From Deltaproteobacteria bacterium (GTDB lineage Bacteria > Desulfobacterota > DSM-4660 > Desulfatiglandales > HGW-15), in contig JAFGDM010000247.1 in assembly GCA_016932115.1 (NCBI GenBank), positions 1 to 42,318 on the forward strand: DNA of 42,318 nucleotides, written 5' to 3'. The notes under the pieces are model-generated. The model saw nothing but the letters and a program-made list of their open reading frames with translations, had not been told where the DNA came from and did no database searches. The number at the start of each line of letters is the position of its first letter. The first letter of the stretch is position 1. The position numbers were made by a program, and so were the translations under genes. Positions 1 to 9,034 of the stretch are shown here, in pieces.

Positions 1-51
1 CTCACCCGTTGCCCGAAGCATAACATGGCGATGTGGCTTCTTCGTTTTTGA

Positions 52-116
52 GTTTTAAGAGAGACCCCCATGCTCCGGGCCGCCGGCTTCAGCATTCTAA
101 AAACCTAAATTGTTAC
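52..116 (-). repeat. Dispersed repeat element, copy A
   Basis: Reverse complement reads GTAACAATTTA-N9-AATGCTGAAGCCGGCGGCCCGGAGCATGGGGGTCTCTCTTAAAAC. It matches copy C (21513-21572) with the same spacing, and matches copy B (20524-20556) over its 3' half. Confidence 0.75.
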
Positions 117-124
117 CCCAAGTG

Positions 125-547
125 TTATTTGATGGGCCATTCACCTCTCTCTTCAAGAACGTTACGGTAGACCTGAAGGGCCTCATTCACTGAGGGCATG
201 CCTGCGTAAGTGGCCAACTGGAAAAAAACCTCAGTCAGCTTTTTGGGATCACACCCCACATTGAGAGCTGCATTTACATGAAGCTTCAATTCGTCTTTAG
301 CGCCAAGAGCGGCCAGCATGGCGCAAGCGGCCATCTGTCTCTCAGGCGGAGTCAGTACGGTACGGGAGTATAGATTCCCTGTAATAAACATGGAAAAGTC
401 GTTTGCAAGATCTCTGTCGAACGCTTTCCAAGTTAAATATGGGGGATCCATTTTGATGCCTTTTCCAAAAAGTTTTTTTGCCTTTTCCTTCGTCTTTCTT
501 CGTGTATCTTCCGTGGTCAATCCTAATGCCCTCCTTTGCATCCACAC
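125..547 (-). CDS. Carboxymuconolactone decarboxylase family protein (AhpD-like)
   Basis: 140-aa ORF; the stretch TPPERQMAACAMLAALGAKDELKLHVNAALNVGCDPKKLTEVFFQLATYAGMPSVNEAL is typical of the CMD family. Confidence 0.85.
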   Translation of the reverse strand: MWMQRRALGLTTEDTRRKTKEKAKKLFGKGIKMDPPYLTWKAFDRDLANDFSMFITGNLYSRTVLTPPERQMAACAMLAALGAKDELKLHVNAALNVGCDPKKLTEVFFQLATYAGMPSVNEALQVYRNVLEERGEWPIK

Positions 548-651
548 GAGTATTAAAAAATATGTCTGAGGCGGCTGTCCCTCCGCGCAATTAGCCTTGC
601 TTTTAAATATCCATCTTGACTGTCATGCGCCGATCTGATAGATGGTATTTC

Positions 652-1008
652 ATGAAAGGAATTGTTATGCTCGAAAGCTGTATGCCCGATCAGATCATCG
701 CCACAATTACCAACACAGCCAATCCCTCCCAGGTGATCTCCATAAAATACCTGAAAGCTGAGAGTGCCTTTTGCACCTCGGGTATCCGGACATGTCTGGG
801 TATCAAGGAGATCCTCATTCCCGTATACATGGTTGCAAAGGATCTCCAGCTTGTTGGGTCCATCATTTCAGCCATCCTGGAGAGGATTTCCCAAGCAACC
901 GAGACAGGAATCGACTTCACCTATGCGGAGCGATTCGAAGTTTTGGGAAAACACTACACCCTTTCTGAAGAAGGCATCTACATGAAACTGGAAGACCAGG
1001 CGCAATGA
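652..1008 (+). CDS. Hypothetical protein
   Basis: Longest ORF in the gap between flanking genes (listed 616-1008; start at 652 or 667 is plausible). No family recognised. Confidence 0.5.
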   Translation: MKGIVMLESCMPDQIIATITNTANPSQVISIKYLKAESAFCTSGIRTCLGIKEILIPVYMVAKDLQLVGSIISAILERISQATETGIDFTYAERFEVLGKHYTLSEEGIYMKLEDQAQ

Positions 1009-1021
1009 GGCTGGAATCGCC

Positions 1022-1678
1022 TTATTTCAATTTGAGTTCAAAACGCTTTTCGTAGGTTCCCTCGCCCGAGATGACCACATCGGATTTTTCTTTTCTGTAC
1101 CCCCCCGCGTCCACTCGGAGTTTCCACTTGCCTTCCTTCAGATTGATGAGCTCATAGTAACCCGAAGCATTGGTCTCGGTCTTGAACTTCCCATCTCCTT
1201 TGCAGATCACTCGGGCATTCTTGATAGGTTTTCCTGTGTTCTGGTCCACAACGATTCCATAAATGGCTGTGATGTTAGGTGGTGGTATCCCTTGGTATTC
1301 TTCTGCCTCAACAAGACCGTTAGCTCTGTCTATGGCACGGTACATCTTGGTGTGACCTTCGAAGATGACCCCTTCCTCGATCACCACTGCGGGAGCATAA
1401 ATGTTGCCGAAAACTTTGGCCGGCGCATGAATATCCACCCGCTGATCCGCTGTGATATTGCCGTGCACTTCGCCGCTGATGGAGGCATAGGATACATGGA
1501 TATCGGCTTCGATCAGGGCTTCATCCCCTATAATCAGATTCCCCTTAGCTTCGATCTTCCCCTTCACATAGCCGTCTATTCGAATAAGTCCTTCGAATCC
1601 AAGCTTACCCTCAAATTTCGTCTCCTTCCCCAGAAAGGTGACACTTTTTTCAGCACTCTTCACGGGTGAGATCCTCAA
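1022..1678 (-). CDS. Bactofilin / polymer-forming cytoskeletal protein with C-terminal carboxypeptidase-regulatory-like domain
   Basis: N-terminal beta-helical repeats (GFEGLIRIDGYVKGKIEAKGNLIIGDEALIEADI...GEVHGNI); C-terminal IYGIVVDQNTGKPIKNARVICKGDGKFKTETNASGYYELINLKEGKWKLRV. Confidence 0.82.
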   Translation of the reverse strand: MRISPVKSAEKSVTFLGKETKFEGKLGFEGLIRIDGYVKGKIEAKGNLIIGDEALIEADIHVSYASISGEVHGNITADQRVDIHAPAKVFGNIYAPAVVIEEGVIFEGHTKMYRAIDRANGLVEAEEYQGIPPPNITAIYGIVVDQNTGKPIKNARVICKGDGKFKTETNASGYYELINLKEGKWKLRVDAGGYRKEKSDVVISGEGTYEKRFELKLK

Positions 1679-1792
1679 ACTTCTTGTCTGTCATTTCGGC
1701 CGTATAGAACCCCCTATGTCCCACAGCGGCAATAATGCATTTAAAAAAGCTGGAATGCTCATGGGAAAGTTATTTTTATAACCCGGAACATT

Positions 1793-4700
1793 TTATTTTT
1801 CAATCCTCTTCCGTCGATTTTTTAGGCTGTTTTCAAGGGAACACAGCACAGGCACGACTATCAGGGTAAGAATGGTGGCTACGCCGAGACCGAAGATTAC
1901 GGCTGAAGCCATAGGCCCCCACCACTGGGATGACTCGCCGCCGATATCCCACATAAGTTTGCGGAAGTCAAAGCTGATCCCAGTAGCCATGGGTAACAGA
2001 CCCAGGATTGTCGTAATGGCTGTGAGCATAACAGGACGGAACCGAACAACACCGGCCCTGATCAAGGCCTCCTGTGACGGCATGCCTCCGACCATTAGCC
2101 GGTGATAATAATCGATTAGAACAATCGCATTGTTGACGACGACGCCGGCCAGACTGATGACGCCTATGCCGGTCATAATCACACCAAAGGCTGTGCTTGT
2201 AACGAGTAGACCCAGGAAGATCCCGATCAAGGATAAAACCACGGATGCGAGAATAATGAAAGGCGTTGTGAAGGAATTGAACTGGGTCATCAAAACGATC
2301 AGGATAAGGAAAATGGCTGCTACAAAGGCCTTGGACAGAAAGGCCCGGGCTTTTTCCTGCTCCTTCTGCTCCCCCGTGAACCGGTAAGCATACCCCCTCG
2401 GCCATTCAAAATCCTCTTTGAGCAAGCCGTAGATATCACGGATCACATCATTTGCCAGTCGACCCATCACATCCCCGGTTATAGTCACAACCCGTTTTTG
2501 ATCCAGTCTCATAATAGCGCCCACTCCACTTTGCACCGAGACCTCAGCCACGCTCGTCAATGGGACGGGTTCGCCTTGCGGACCGGAGATCGTGATTCGT
2601 TTAAGACTTTCCAGCGAGTTGCGGTCTTTTACAGGAAGGCGGGCGAGAATATCATATTCTTCCTTGCCTTCTCGGAAAACGCCGACCTTCACCCCATTTA
2701 CGGCCGCCTTGACCGTGTAAGCAATCGTGTAGGCATCCAGGTTGAGAAGGGCCGCCTTTTCTTTGTCGATTCTCACCTGGATCTCAGGTTTGCCCTTTAC
2801 GAAGTTGTCCTTCAAATCGACAAGACCCGGAATATCGGCAATCCTGCTTCGTACCCGGGCCGCCAGCTCACCGAGGACGAAAATGTCCTTCCCTGTTATC
2901 TCGATGTTGACGGGGAGGCCGGTGGGCGGGCCCTCCTCCTCCTTTTCCACTTGGACCTCTGCGCCCTTGATTGCGAAAAGGATTTTGTTTCGAATCTCCC
3001 GGATCATTTCCGATGAGGGCCGGGTACGGTCGTGAAAATCCTTGAAATCCAGGGCTACCCGGCTGATATGGGTCCCTGTGCCGCCCTGGGAAAAGGGATC
3101 TCCTCCGACGGATCCGATGGTGGAGATCACATAGCGGATGTCTTCGTAGCCGGAAACGATTTTCTCTACATGAGCAACCAGTTGATCGGAAGCATCCAGG
3201 TTGGTCCCCTCCGGGGTCTTGATGTGGACATAAGCCCTTCGGGGTTCCGTCTCAGGGAAAAACTCGGTGCCCTTTCCGTACAAGACGAAGCTGCCTACGG
3301 ACAGGACCAGCATCAGAAAGGCAACAGCTAATACGGTGCCGCGATGACTGAGCGAGAGGATGAGAAGACGTTGATAGATCCGTTTGACGAGCGCTTCTTT
3401 GACCGGTTTCTTATCTTCCGTAACAATAGGCTTTACCCGCTGATAGCGGGCGGAGAGGACCGGGTTTATCACCAGGGCCACAAAGAGGGAGGCCGTCAAG
3501 GCCATGATCAGGGTCTTGGGCAAAAACCCCATGAACTCCCCCATGATGCCCGGCCAGAAAAGCATGGGAACGAAGGCCCCCAGGGTAGTCATGGTGGAGG
3601 TGATGACGGGCCAAGCCACCTGGTTGGTGCCGACATCCGCTGCTTCACTCCGTGACTTTCCCTGCTGCATGTGACGGTAAATATTCTCAACAATAACGAT
3701 CGCATTATCAACCAGCATGCCCAGTGCAAGAATCAGCGAAAAGAGAACCACCATGTTCAAGGTTTCTCCTGTTCCTGTGAGCAAAATGAAAGTGATGAAC
3801 ATGGAATAGGGTATGGCCAGGGCCACAAAAACGGCTGATTCCCCACCGATGAACAGAAAGATCACAACCAGAACCAGAATCAGGCCGGAAAGAATATTGT
3901 TCTCAAGATCGGCGACCATGAGGCGCACATCATTGGACATATCCGAAGTAAGGTCGATTTTGAGGGCGGGAGGCATGAGAGGCTTTATCTCATATACCAC
4001 CTTTTTGACCTCCTCGGTGACTCTCAGAATATTCTCTCCGCTCCGTTTCTGGATCGCCAAGGTGACGCTCTTTTCCCCATTGAGCCGGCTTCGGGTCAGA
4101 GGATCTTTGAAACGGTCATGAATAAATGCCACGTCCCTAAGGTAAACCGGCTTGCCGTCCCGGACAAAGGCTACAATGGAAAAAATCTCTGATGGATGTT
4201 TGAAATCTTCCGGAATCCTCACCAGGTATTTCCCCTCCCCGATGTCCATGCTGCCTCCGGGCATGTTCACGTTGCTCTTGGTTACCGCATTGATAAGACT
4301 TGAGAAAGGGACGTTGTACGCGCCTACGCGGTCAAGATCGAATTCCACATGGATTTCCCGCTCAAGGCCTCCGGTCAAGCGAGCATCCAGGACCCCGGGG
4401 ATCGACTCAATGTGATCTTCAAAGTCCTCTGCGAAATTTTGGAGGCGACGCAGGGAAAAAGGTCCGGACAGTACGACCCGAATAACCGGGATATCCGAAA
4501 AATTGACCTCTTGGATCACCGGATCATCAGGGAGATCGGCTGGAAGGTCCTGTTTGGCCTGGTCTACTTTATCTCTCACCTTCTGGAGGGCGTCGTCAAT
4601 TTCAACGCTCGGCAGAAACTTGACCGCAACCGTGGAAATTCCCTCGGCGGACGTGGAACGAATCTCTTCGACATCCGAGAGGCCCTTGAGTTTTCTCTCA

Positions 4701-4900
4701 ATGGGAATAGTGATCAGTTTTTCCATGTCCTCAGGTGAAACACCCTCGTAGGTAGTGCTGACGAATACATAGGGGATGGTTATATCGGGGAAGGATTCCC
4801 TGGGTAGGGTGATATAGCAATACAGGCCTGCTACAAGGATGAAAAATAAAAAAGCCAGGACCGTAACCTGGCGCTTCAATGCAAGTCGGTTGACGATCAT
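1793..4900 (-). CDS. RND efflux transporter permease (AcrB/HAE1-like)
   Basis: 1035 aa; RND motifs (LPRESFPDITIPYVFVSTTYEGVSPEDMEKLI, GMLVDNAIVIVENIYRH, GVVVNNAIVLIDYY). Overlaps the upstream adaptor gene by 4 nt. Confidence 0.95.
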   Translation of the reverse strand: MIVNRLALKRQVTVLAFLFFILVAGLYCYITLPRESFPDITIPYVFVSTTYEGVSPEDMEKLITIPIERKLKGLSDVEEIRSTSAEGISTVAVKFLPSVEIDDALQKVRDKVDQAKQDLPADLPDDPVIQEVNFSDIPVIRVVLSGPFSLRRLQNFAEDFEDHIESIPGVLDARLTGGLEREIHVEFDLDRVGAYNVPFSSLINAVTKSNVNMPGGSMDIGEGKYLVRIPEDFKHPSEIFSIVAFVRDGKPVYLRDVAFIHDRFKDPLTRSRLNGEKSVTLAIQKRSGENILRVTEEVKKVVYEIKPLMPPALKIDLTSDMSNDVRLMVADLENNILSGLILVLVVIFLFIGGESAVFVALAIPYSMFITFILLTGTGETLNMVVLFSLILALGMLVDNAIVIVENIYRHMQQGKSRSEAADVGTNQVAWPVITSTMTTLGAFVPMLFWPGIMGEFMGFLPKTLIMALTASLFVALVINPVLSARYQRVKPIVTEDKKPVKEALVKRIYQRLLILSLSHRGTVLAVAFLMLVLSVGSFVLYGKGTEFFPETEPRRAYVHIKTPEGTNLDASDQLVAHVEKIVSGYEDIRYVISTIGSVGGDPFSQGGTGTHISRVALDFKDFHDRTRPSSEMIREIRNKILFAIKGAEVQVEKEEEGPPTGLPVNIEITGKDIFVLGELAARVRSRIADIPGLVDLKDNFVKGKPEIQVRIDKEKAALLNLDAYTIAYTVKAAVNGVKVGVFREGKEEYDILARLPVKDRNSLESLKRITISGPQGEPVPLTSVAEVSVQSGVGAIMRLDQKRVVTITGDVMGRLANDVIRDIYGLLKEDFEWPRGYAYRFTGEQKEQEKARAFLSKAFVAAIFLILIVLMTQFNSFTTPFIILASVVLSLIGIFLGLLVTSTAFGVIMTGIGVISLAGVVVNNAIVLIDYYHRLMVGGMPSQEALIRAGVVRFRPVMLTAITTILGLLPMATGISFDFRKLMWDIGGESSQWWGPMASAVIFGLGVATILTLIVVPVLCSLENSLKNRRKRIEK

Positions 4901-5928
4901 CGAACCTGGACCTTCATCCCTTCTTCCACTTCTCTCTGGCCCGTGACAATCAGCCGATCTCCCGGTTCGAGACCCCTTATGATCTGGACACGGTCTCCTT
5001 CTATAACGCCGATGGTAACGGCTCGGGCATGAGCCACGCCCTCCTTTTCCACAAACACCATACGCTCTCCCCCTTTGTCGATGAGGGCGAAAAGAGGAGC
5101 CGAAAGGGCGTTGGGGATGAGCCTCCGCACAAAAACCACCCGGGCGATCATCCCTGGCCGGATGTCGTGACCCGGGTTAGGCATCAGCACTTTCGCAAGA
5201 AAAGTCTTGGTGGCCGGATCAGCTTTGTAAGCCAAGAAATCAATGGTGCCGACCATTTCGCGGTCAGGAAAGGCATCCACCCTGACCATCGCTCTCTGTC
5301 CCGTTTTCAGGAAACGGACATCCAGCTCCGGCACATTAACATTTACTTTTACTTGATCCACATTGACCATCTCGGCAAGGGGCTTGCCCCGGTCCAAAAA
5401 TTCTCCTTCCTCGACAAAGAGGTGGTTTACCACGCCGCTGATAGGCGCCCTGGTAAATCCCCGGTCATACTCAACACGGGCCTGCCTGAAGTCAGCCTTT
5501 GCAAGTGCCAGTTCAGCCACAACCCTGTCCAGTTCCTCCTGATTGATGATTTCTCTTTCAAAAAGCTTGACCCGCCTCCTGTAAAGGTCATCAGCCAGTT
5601 TCAAAGCAGCCTCGGACCTGTCCAAGGTGGCCTTGAGCGACGCGACGTCGACCCTTGCAATCAAGTCCCCCACCTTAACAAAATCCCCTTCTTTAGGCCC
5701 GACCCAATCGATGCGACCCCCTGTTTCAGCCGCCACGACTACATCCTGCCAGGCTTCCGTCTGTCCGGGAAGTATCAAAATATCTTTTATAGGTGAAGGG
5801 GTAACCTGAACCACTGATACCGGAACCAGCCGAACCTGTTCTTGATTGCTTCCGTGTTGCGTGCTGCTTTCGGAGCGGTCGCAGCCGTTTATCAAGGCAG
5901 CAGCCAGAAAAGCGCCCACGCAGGCCAT
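4897..5928 (-). CDS. RND periplasmic adaptor (membrane fusion lipoprotein)
   Basis: Listed ORF 4897-5940. The internal ATG at 5928 overlaps the upstream stop (TAATG) and gives a lipoprotein signal, MACVGAFLAAALINGC. HlyD-like hairpin and barrel sequence. Confidence 0.9.
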   Translation of the reverse strand: MACVGAFLAAALINGCDRSESSTQHGSNQEQVRLVPVSVVQVTPSPIKDILILPGQTEAWQDVVVAAETGGRIDWVGPKEGDFVKVGDLIARVDVASLKATLDRSEAALKLADDLYRRRVKLFEREIINQEELDRVVAELALAKADFRQARVEYDRGFTRAPISGVVNHLFVEEGEFLDRGKPLAEMVNVDQVKVNVNVPELDVRFLKTGQRAMVRVDAFPDREMVGTIDFLAYKADPATKTFLAKVLMPNPGHDIRPGMIARVVFVRRLIPNALSAPLFALIDKGGERMVFVEKEGVAHARAVTIGVIEGDRVQIIRGLEPGDRLIVTGQREVEEGMKVQVR

Positions 5929-6623
5929 TAGAGCTTGCATTTAAAATTCCCACTTAGATATTGCTTCAAAACGTCGCTATCTTTCCGGCCCATCTCAACA
6001 AACTTGACGCCCATGCCCGCCGGCTCTTTAGGTGTCGCCTCAGCGGAATTTCTCGACCAAACCACCTCGCAGGATATTCTGAGAGGCTCCGGGAAATCAG
6101 GAAGCTGCAAGCGCAGAAGGAATTGCTCACCTTGAGGAAGCGGTTTTTCGGTTTTGACGAAGAGTCCGCCGGTGCTGATGTTCCCGAGATAAGCCCGAAC
6201 AAAAGACATATTGTCCTTATAGGTAAGAGCCAAAGTCTTTTTAATTCGGACCTCGGATCGTGATGAAAAATCGATCACCCGGTTGACCATCTTCTCAAAT
6301 CGCTTTGCCATAGCCATCAGGATATTTCTGAGATCCGAGGAAAGTTCGTTGAACTCCACATCCAGCGCCGTTCGGTCAACAATGCCGAGGGTAACCTGCC
6401 CCACAGCCGTCGCAGTTGCGGTTCGTTTTGTACCTCCTAGGAAACCAACTTCACCAAATAGCTCTCCCTCCTTGAGAAGATCAATAACATGCTTCTTTCC
6501 ATTAATCATCTTGGAGATCTCCACGGTTCCTGAGAGCACAACATAAAGCCAGTCTCCGGAAGTCCCCTCCTTGATGATGACATAACCATCTTCATGGGTT
6601 TCTTCGGAAGCAAAAGTAAACAT
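5928..6623 (-). CDS. Cyclic-nucleotide-binding domain plus PilZ domain regulator
   Basis: ORF listed to 6710; MFTFASEE start near 6623 is plausible. cNMP fold (GDWLYVVLSGTVEI...GELFGEVGFLGGTKRTATATA), then PilZ signatures RSEVR (RxxxR) and NISTGG (NxSxxG). Confidence 0.85.
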   Translation of the reverse strand: MFTFASEETHEDGYVIIKEGTSGDWLYVVLSGTVEISKMINGKKHVIDLLKEGELFGEVGFLGGTKRTATATAVGQVTLGIVDRTALDVEFNELSSDLRNILMAMAKRFEKMVNRVIDFSSRSEVRIKKTLALTYKDNMSFVRAYLGNISTGGLFVKTEKPLPQGEQFLLRLQLPDFPEPLRISCEVVWSRNSAEATPKEPAGMGVKFVEMGRKDSDVLKQYLSGNFKCKL

Positions 6624-7027
6624 GAATTTTCCTCGCTCTTTATTACTGCTTGACTTGATGGTAGAAATTGGCAAGACTTTTAAGCAAGCGTCTTTTTGAA
6701 ATTCCGGCAAAACCGTTTAGAGGCCTTTGCGATTCGTTGCTTTTACCTGACTTGCCTATGAGTTACACCTCCGAATTCATTGCTCGGGTGTTCAAATCGC
6801 TTTGAGAAAACCAATTAGATCAAGGACCTGGGTACCTCCACCAAAGTTCTTTCCTATTTCAGTCAATCAGTCACTAAAAGCTCAGGAATCAGTCTCTTTA
6901 GACAATAGACTCTCGGAACAAGTCAATAATGATGAAAATATTATAAAAAAATCTTTATGATAAAAAAAGAAGAAAAGATCTCGACAAAGAAGATCAAAAC
7001 CTTTATGGGAACGACGTTTCATTTTAT

Positions 7028-8071
7028 ATGATTAAAGGGTTTTTCATCAGCGTTTTCGTTACATCGCTCGTTTTTACCTACGACCTGTCTTTTGCGGAAA
7101 AGAGGCCCCAGGATTATAGGACCCTTACCTTTTATCTTGAAAACGATGTTTTTACAGGAACGGACAGGGAATACACAAATGGAATTAAATTCACCTGGAT
7201 ATCCCAGGATTTGACGGAATATTCCAAAAACCCTCGTATTCCTAAATGGAGCTACCCCATTATCAAAAAGCTTCCCTTTGTAAATGAGCCGGGGTTTCAA
7301 AGAAATATCTCTCTCTCTTTGGGGCAGAACATGTATGCTCCGGAAGATCTTGAAAGGACGGACCTCATTCCTGACCAAAGACCCTATGCCGGTATCTCCT
7401 ATCTTGCCTTGGGGTTTCACAGCAAAGACAGCAGGCGCATGGATACCCTCGAGATTGATCTGGGCATAGTGGGTCCCCACTCATATGCCGAGGAAATACA
7501 GAAGACCTGGCACGAGTGGATTGACACCAGGCGCCCAAGGGGATGGGATCACCAGTTGAAGGATGAGCCTATTTTGAATCTTTTCTACGAACGCAAGAGG
7601 AGAGTGCTTCAATCCGAGATCGGGCATGGTTTCTCCTATGATCTGATCTCACATTTAGGGTGCTCCCTGGGCAATGCCTTCATCGGCGCCAACTTCGGAG
7701 GCCAGTTCCGATTTGGGTGGAACCTGCCAAACGATTTCGGCACCTTTCTCATTCGTCCAGGCTCCGATACCAATGCCCCCATGGATGAGAAAGATCCCCG
7801 GTTTTTAACTGCCTTTCAGCGCTTAGGAATCCATATTTTCGCAGGTTTTGATGCTCGCGCAGTAATAAGAAATATCCTGTTGGACGGCAACACCTTCAGA
7901 GACAGTCACAGCGTCCACAAAAGATTCTTTGCGAGTGATTTCATGGTGGGAGTGGGAGTTTTCATCCACCGCTTCAAAATCAGCTACGCCTATGTCTGCC
8001 AAACGAAAGAGTATGACACTCAAGGGGATCGACAGGAATATGGTGCGATCACCGTCTCTTTTTCTTATTAA
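7028..8071 (+). CDS. LpxR-like outer membrane lipid A deacylase family (DUF2219)
   Basis: Signal peptide; YRTLTFYLENDVFTGTDREYTNGIKFTWIS, DQRPYAGISYLALG, QKTWHEWIDTRRPRGWDHQLKDEP. Confidence 0.85.
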   Translation: MIKGFFISVFVTSLVFTYDLSFAEKRPQDYRTLTFYLENDVFTGTDREYTNGIKFTWISQDLTEYSKNPRIPKWSYPIIKKLPFVNEPGFQRNISLSLGQNMYAPEDLERTDLIPDQRPYAGISYLALGFHSKDSRRMDTLEIDLGIVGPHSYAEEIQKTWHEWIDTRRPRGWDHQLKDEPILNLFYERKRRVLQSEIGHGFSYDLISHLGCSLGNAFIGANFGGQFRFGWNLPNDFGTFLIRPGSDTNAPMDEKDPRFLTAFQRLGIHIFAGFDARAVIRNILLDGNTFRDSHSVHKRFFASDFMVGVGVFIHRFKISYAYVCQTKEYDTQGDRQEYGAITVSFSY

Positions 8072-8136
8072 ACCATGGATAATGCATTTTCAACAGCCCG
8101 TCGCCATCCATCAAAACGAAAAATGAGAAACTCCAT

Positions 8137-8895
8137 TCACTTTCTTGCCGTCCCCTGTTTGGCGACAGCCTCCGCGGCTTCCCTTACCTTATCGGGGTCT
8201 CCCAGGTAGCTGCTCCCTAAGGATTTCAGTTCCTGATCCAATTGATATACAAGGGGAACCCCGGTAGGAATATTGACCCCCGGGATATCCTCATCCGGAA
8301 TGGTGTCTAGATATTTGACCAAGGCGCGCAGGCTGTTTCCGTGTGCAGCAATAATGACCCTCTTTCCTGATCGGACGGCAGGCGCTATTGTCTGATGCCA
8401 GCAGGGAAGGAAACGCGCCACCGTATCCTTCAGACACTCTGTGAGAGGGATCTGATCCTTGTTCAGATCCGCGTAGCGAGGATCATTGGCCGGGCTTCCG
8501 GGATCGGTCTCTTCCAGTGCAGGGGGCCGAGTGTCATAGCTCCTTCTCCAGATATGAACCTGCTCCTCTCCGAATTTCACAGCCATTTCCGATTTGTTAA
8601 GGCCTTGAAGCGCACCATAATGCCGCTCGTTCAGGCGCCAGTCCCGGATGACGGGTATCCACATACGATCCATCTCATCCATAACTATCCACAGGGTCCG
8701 GATCGCCCGTTTCAAAACAGAAGTAAAGGCTATGTCGAAGCCGTATCCTTGCTCCTTGAGAATCCTGCCGGCTTCTTTTGCTTCTTCCATGCCTTTTTCA
8801 GAAAGGTCCACATCCGTCCAACCGGTAAACCGGTTTTCTTTGTTCCATGTGCTCTCACCGTGTCTCAGCAAAACAACTTCATACATTCCTTCCAA
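8137..8895 (-). CDS. gpmA: 2,3-bisphosphoglycerate-dependent phosphoglycerate mutase
   Basis: [49 protein letters not shown]. Start may be the second Met. Confidence 0.95.
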   Translation of the reverse strand: MEGMYEVVLLRHGESTWNKENRFTGWTDVDLSEKGMEEAKEAGRILKEQGYGFDIAFTSVLKRAIRTLWIVMDEMDRMWIPVIRDWRLNERHYGALQGLNKSEMAVKFGEEQVHIWRRSYDTRPPALEETDPGSPANDPRYADLNKDQIPLTECLKDTVARFLPCWHQTIAPAVRSGKRVIIAAHGNSLRALVKYLDTIPDEDIPGVNIPTGVPLVYQLDQELKSLGSSYLGDPDKVREAAEAVAKQGTARK

Positions 8896-9034
8896 TCCTC
8901 CTGATGCGGTTTAATTGGTCAAATTTTTCTCATCCACTGGACGCATACCAAGCCGCAGAGCTCCTTTCTAATTTTTTTATGGGGAACTGTTACTCCCCCA
9001 CGCCTCTATCAAACAAAGAAGTACCGGACGCTTC

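Noticed and set aside
2498-3016. Long plus-strand ORFs (e.g. 172 aa here, 255 aa at 5029-5796, 204 aa at 26574-27188) opposite RND, adaptor and dsrA genes
   Set aside because: They lie antisense to well-supported genes with recognised domains and have no family signatures; they are shadow ORFs of GC-biased codons.
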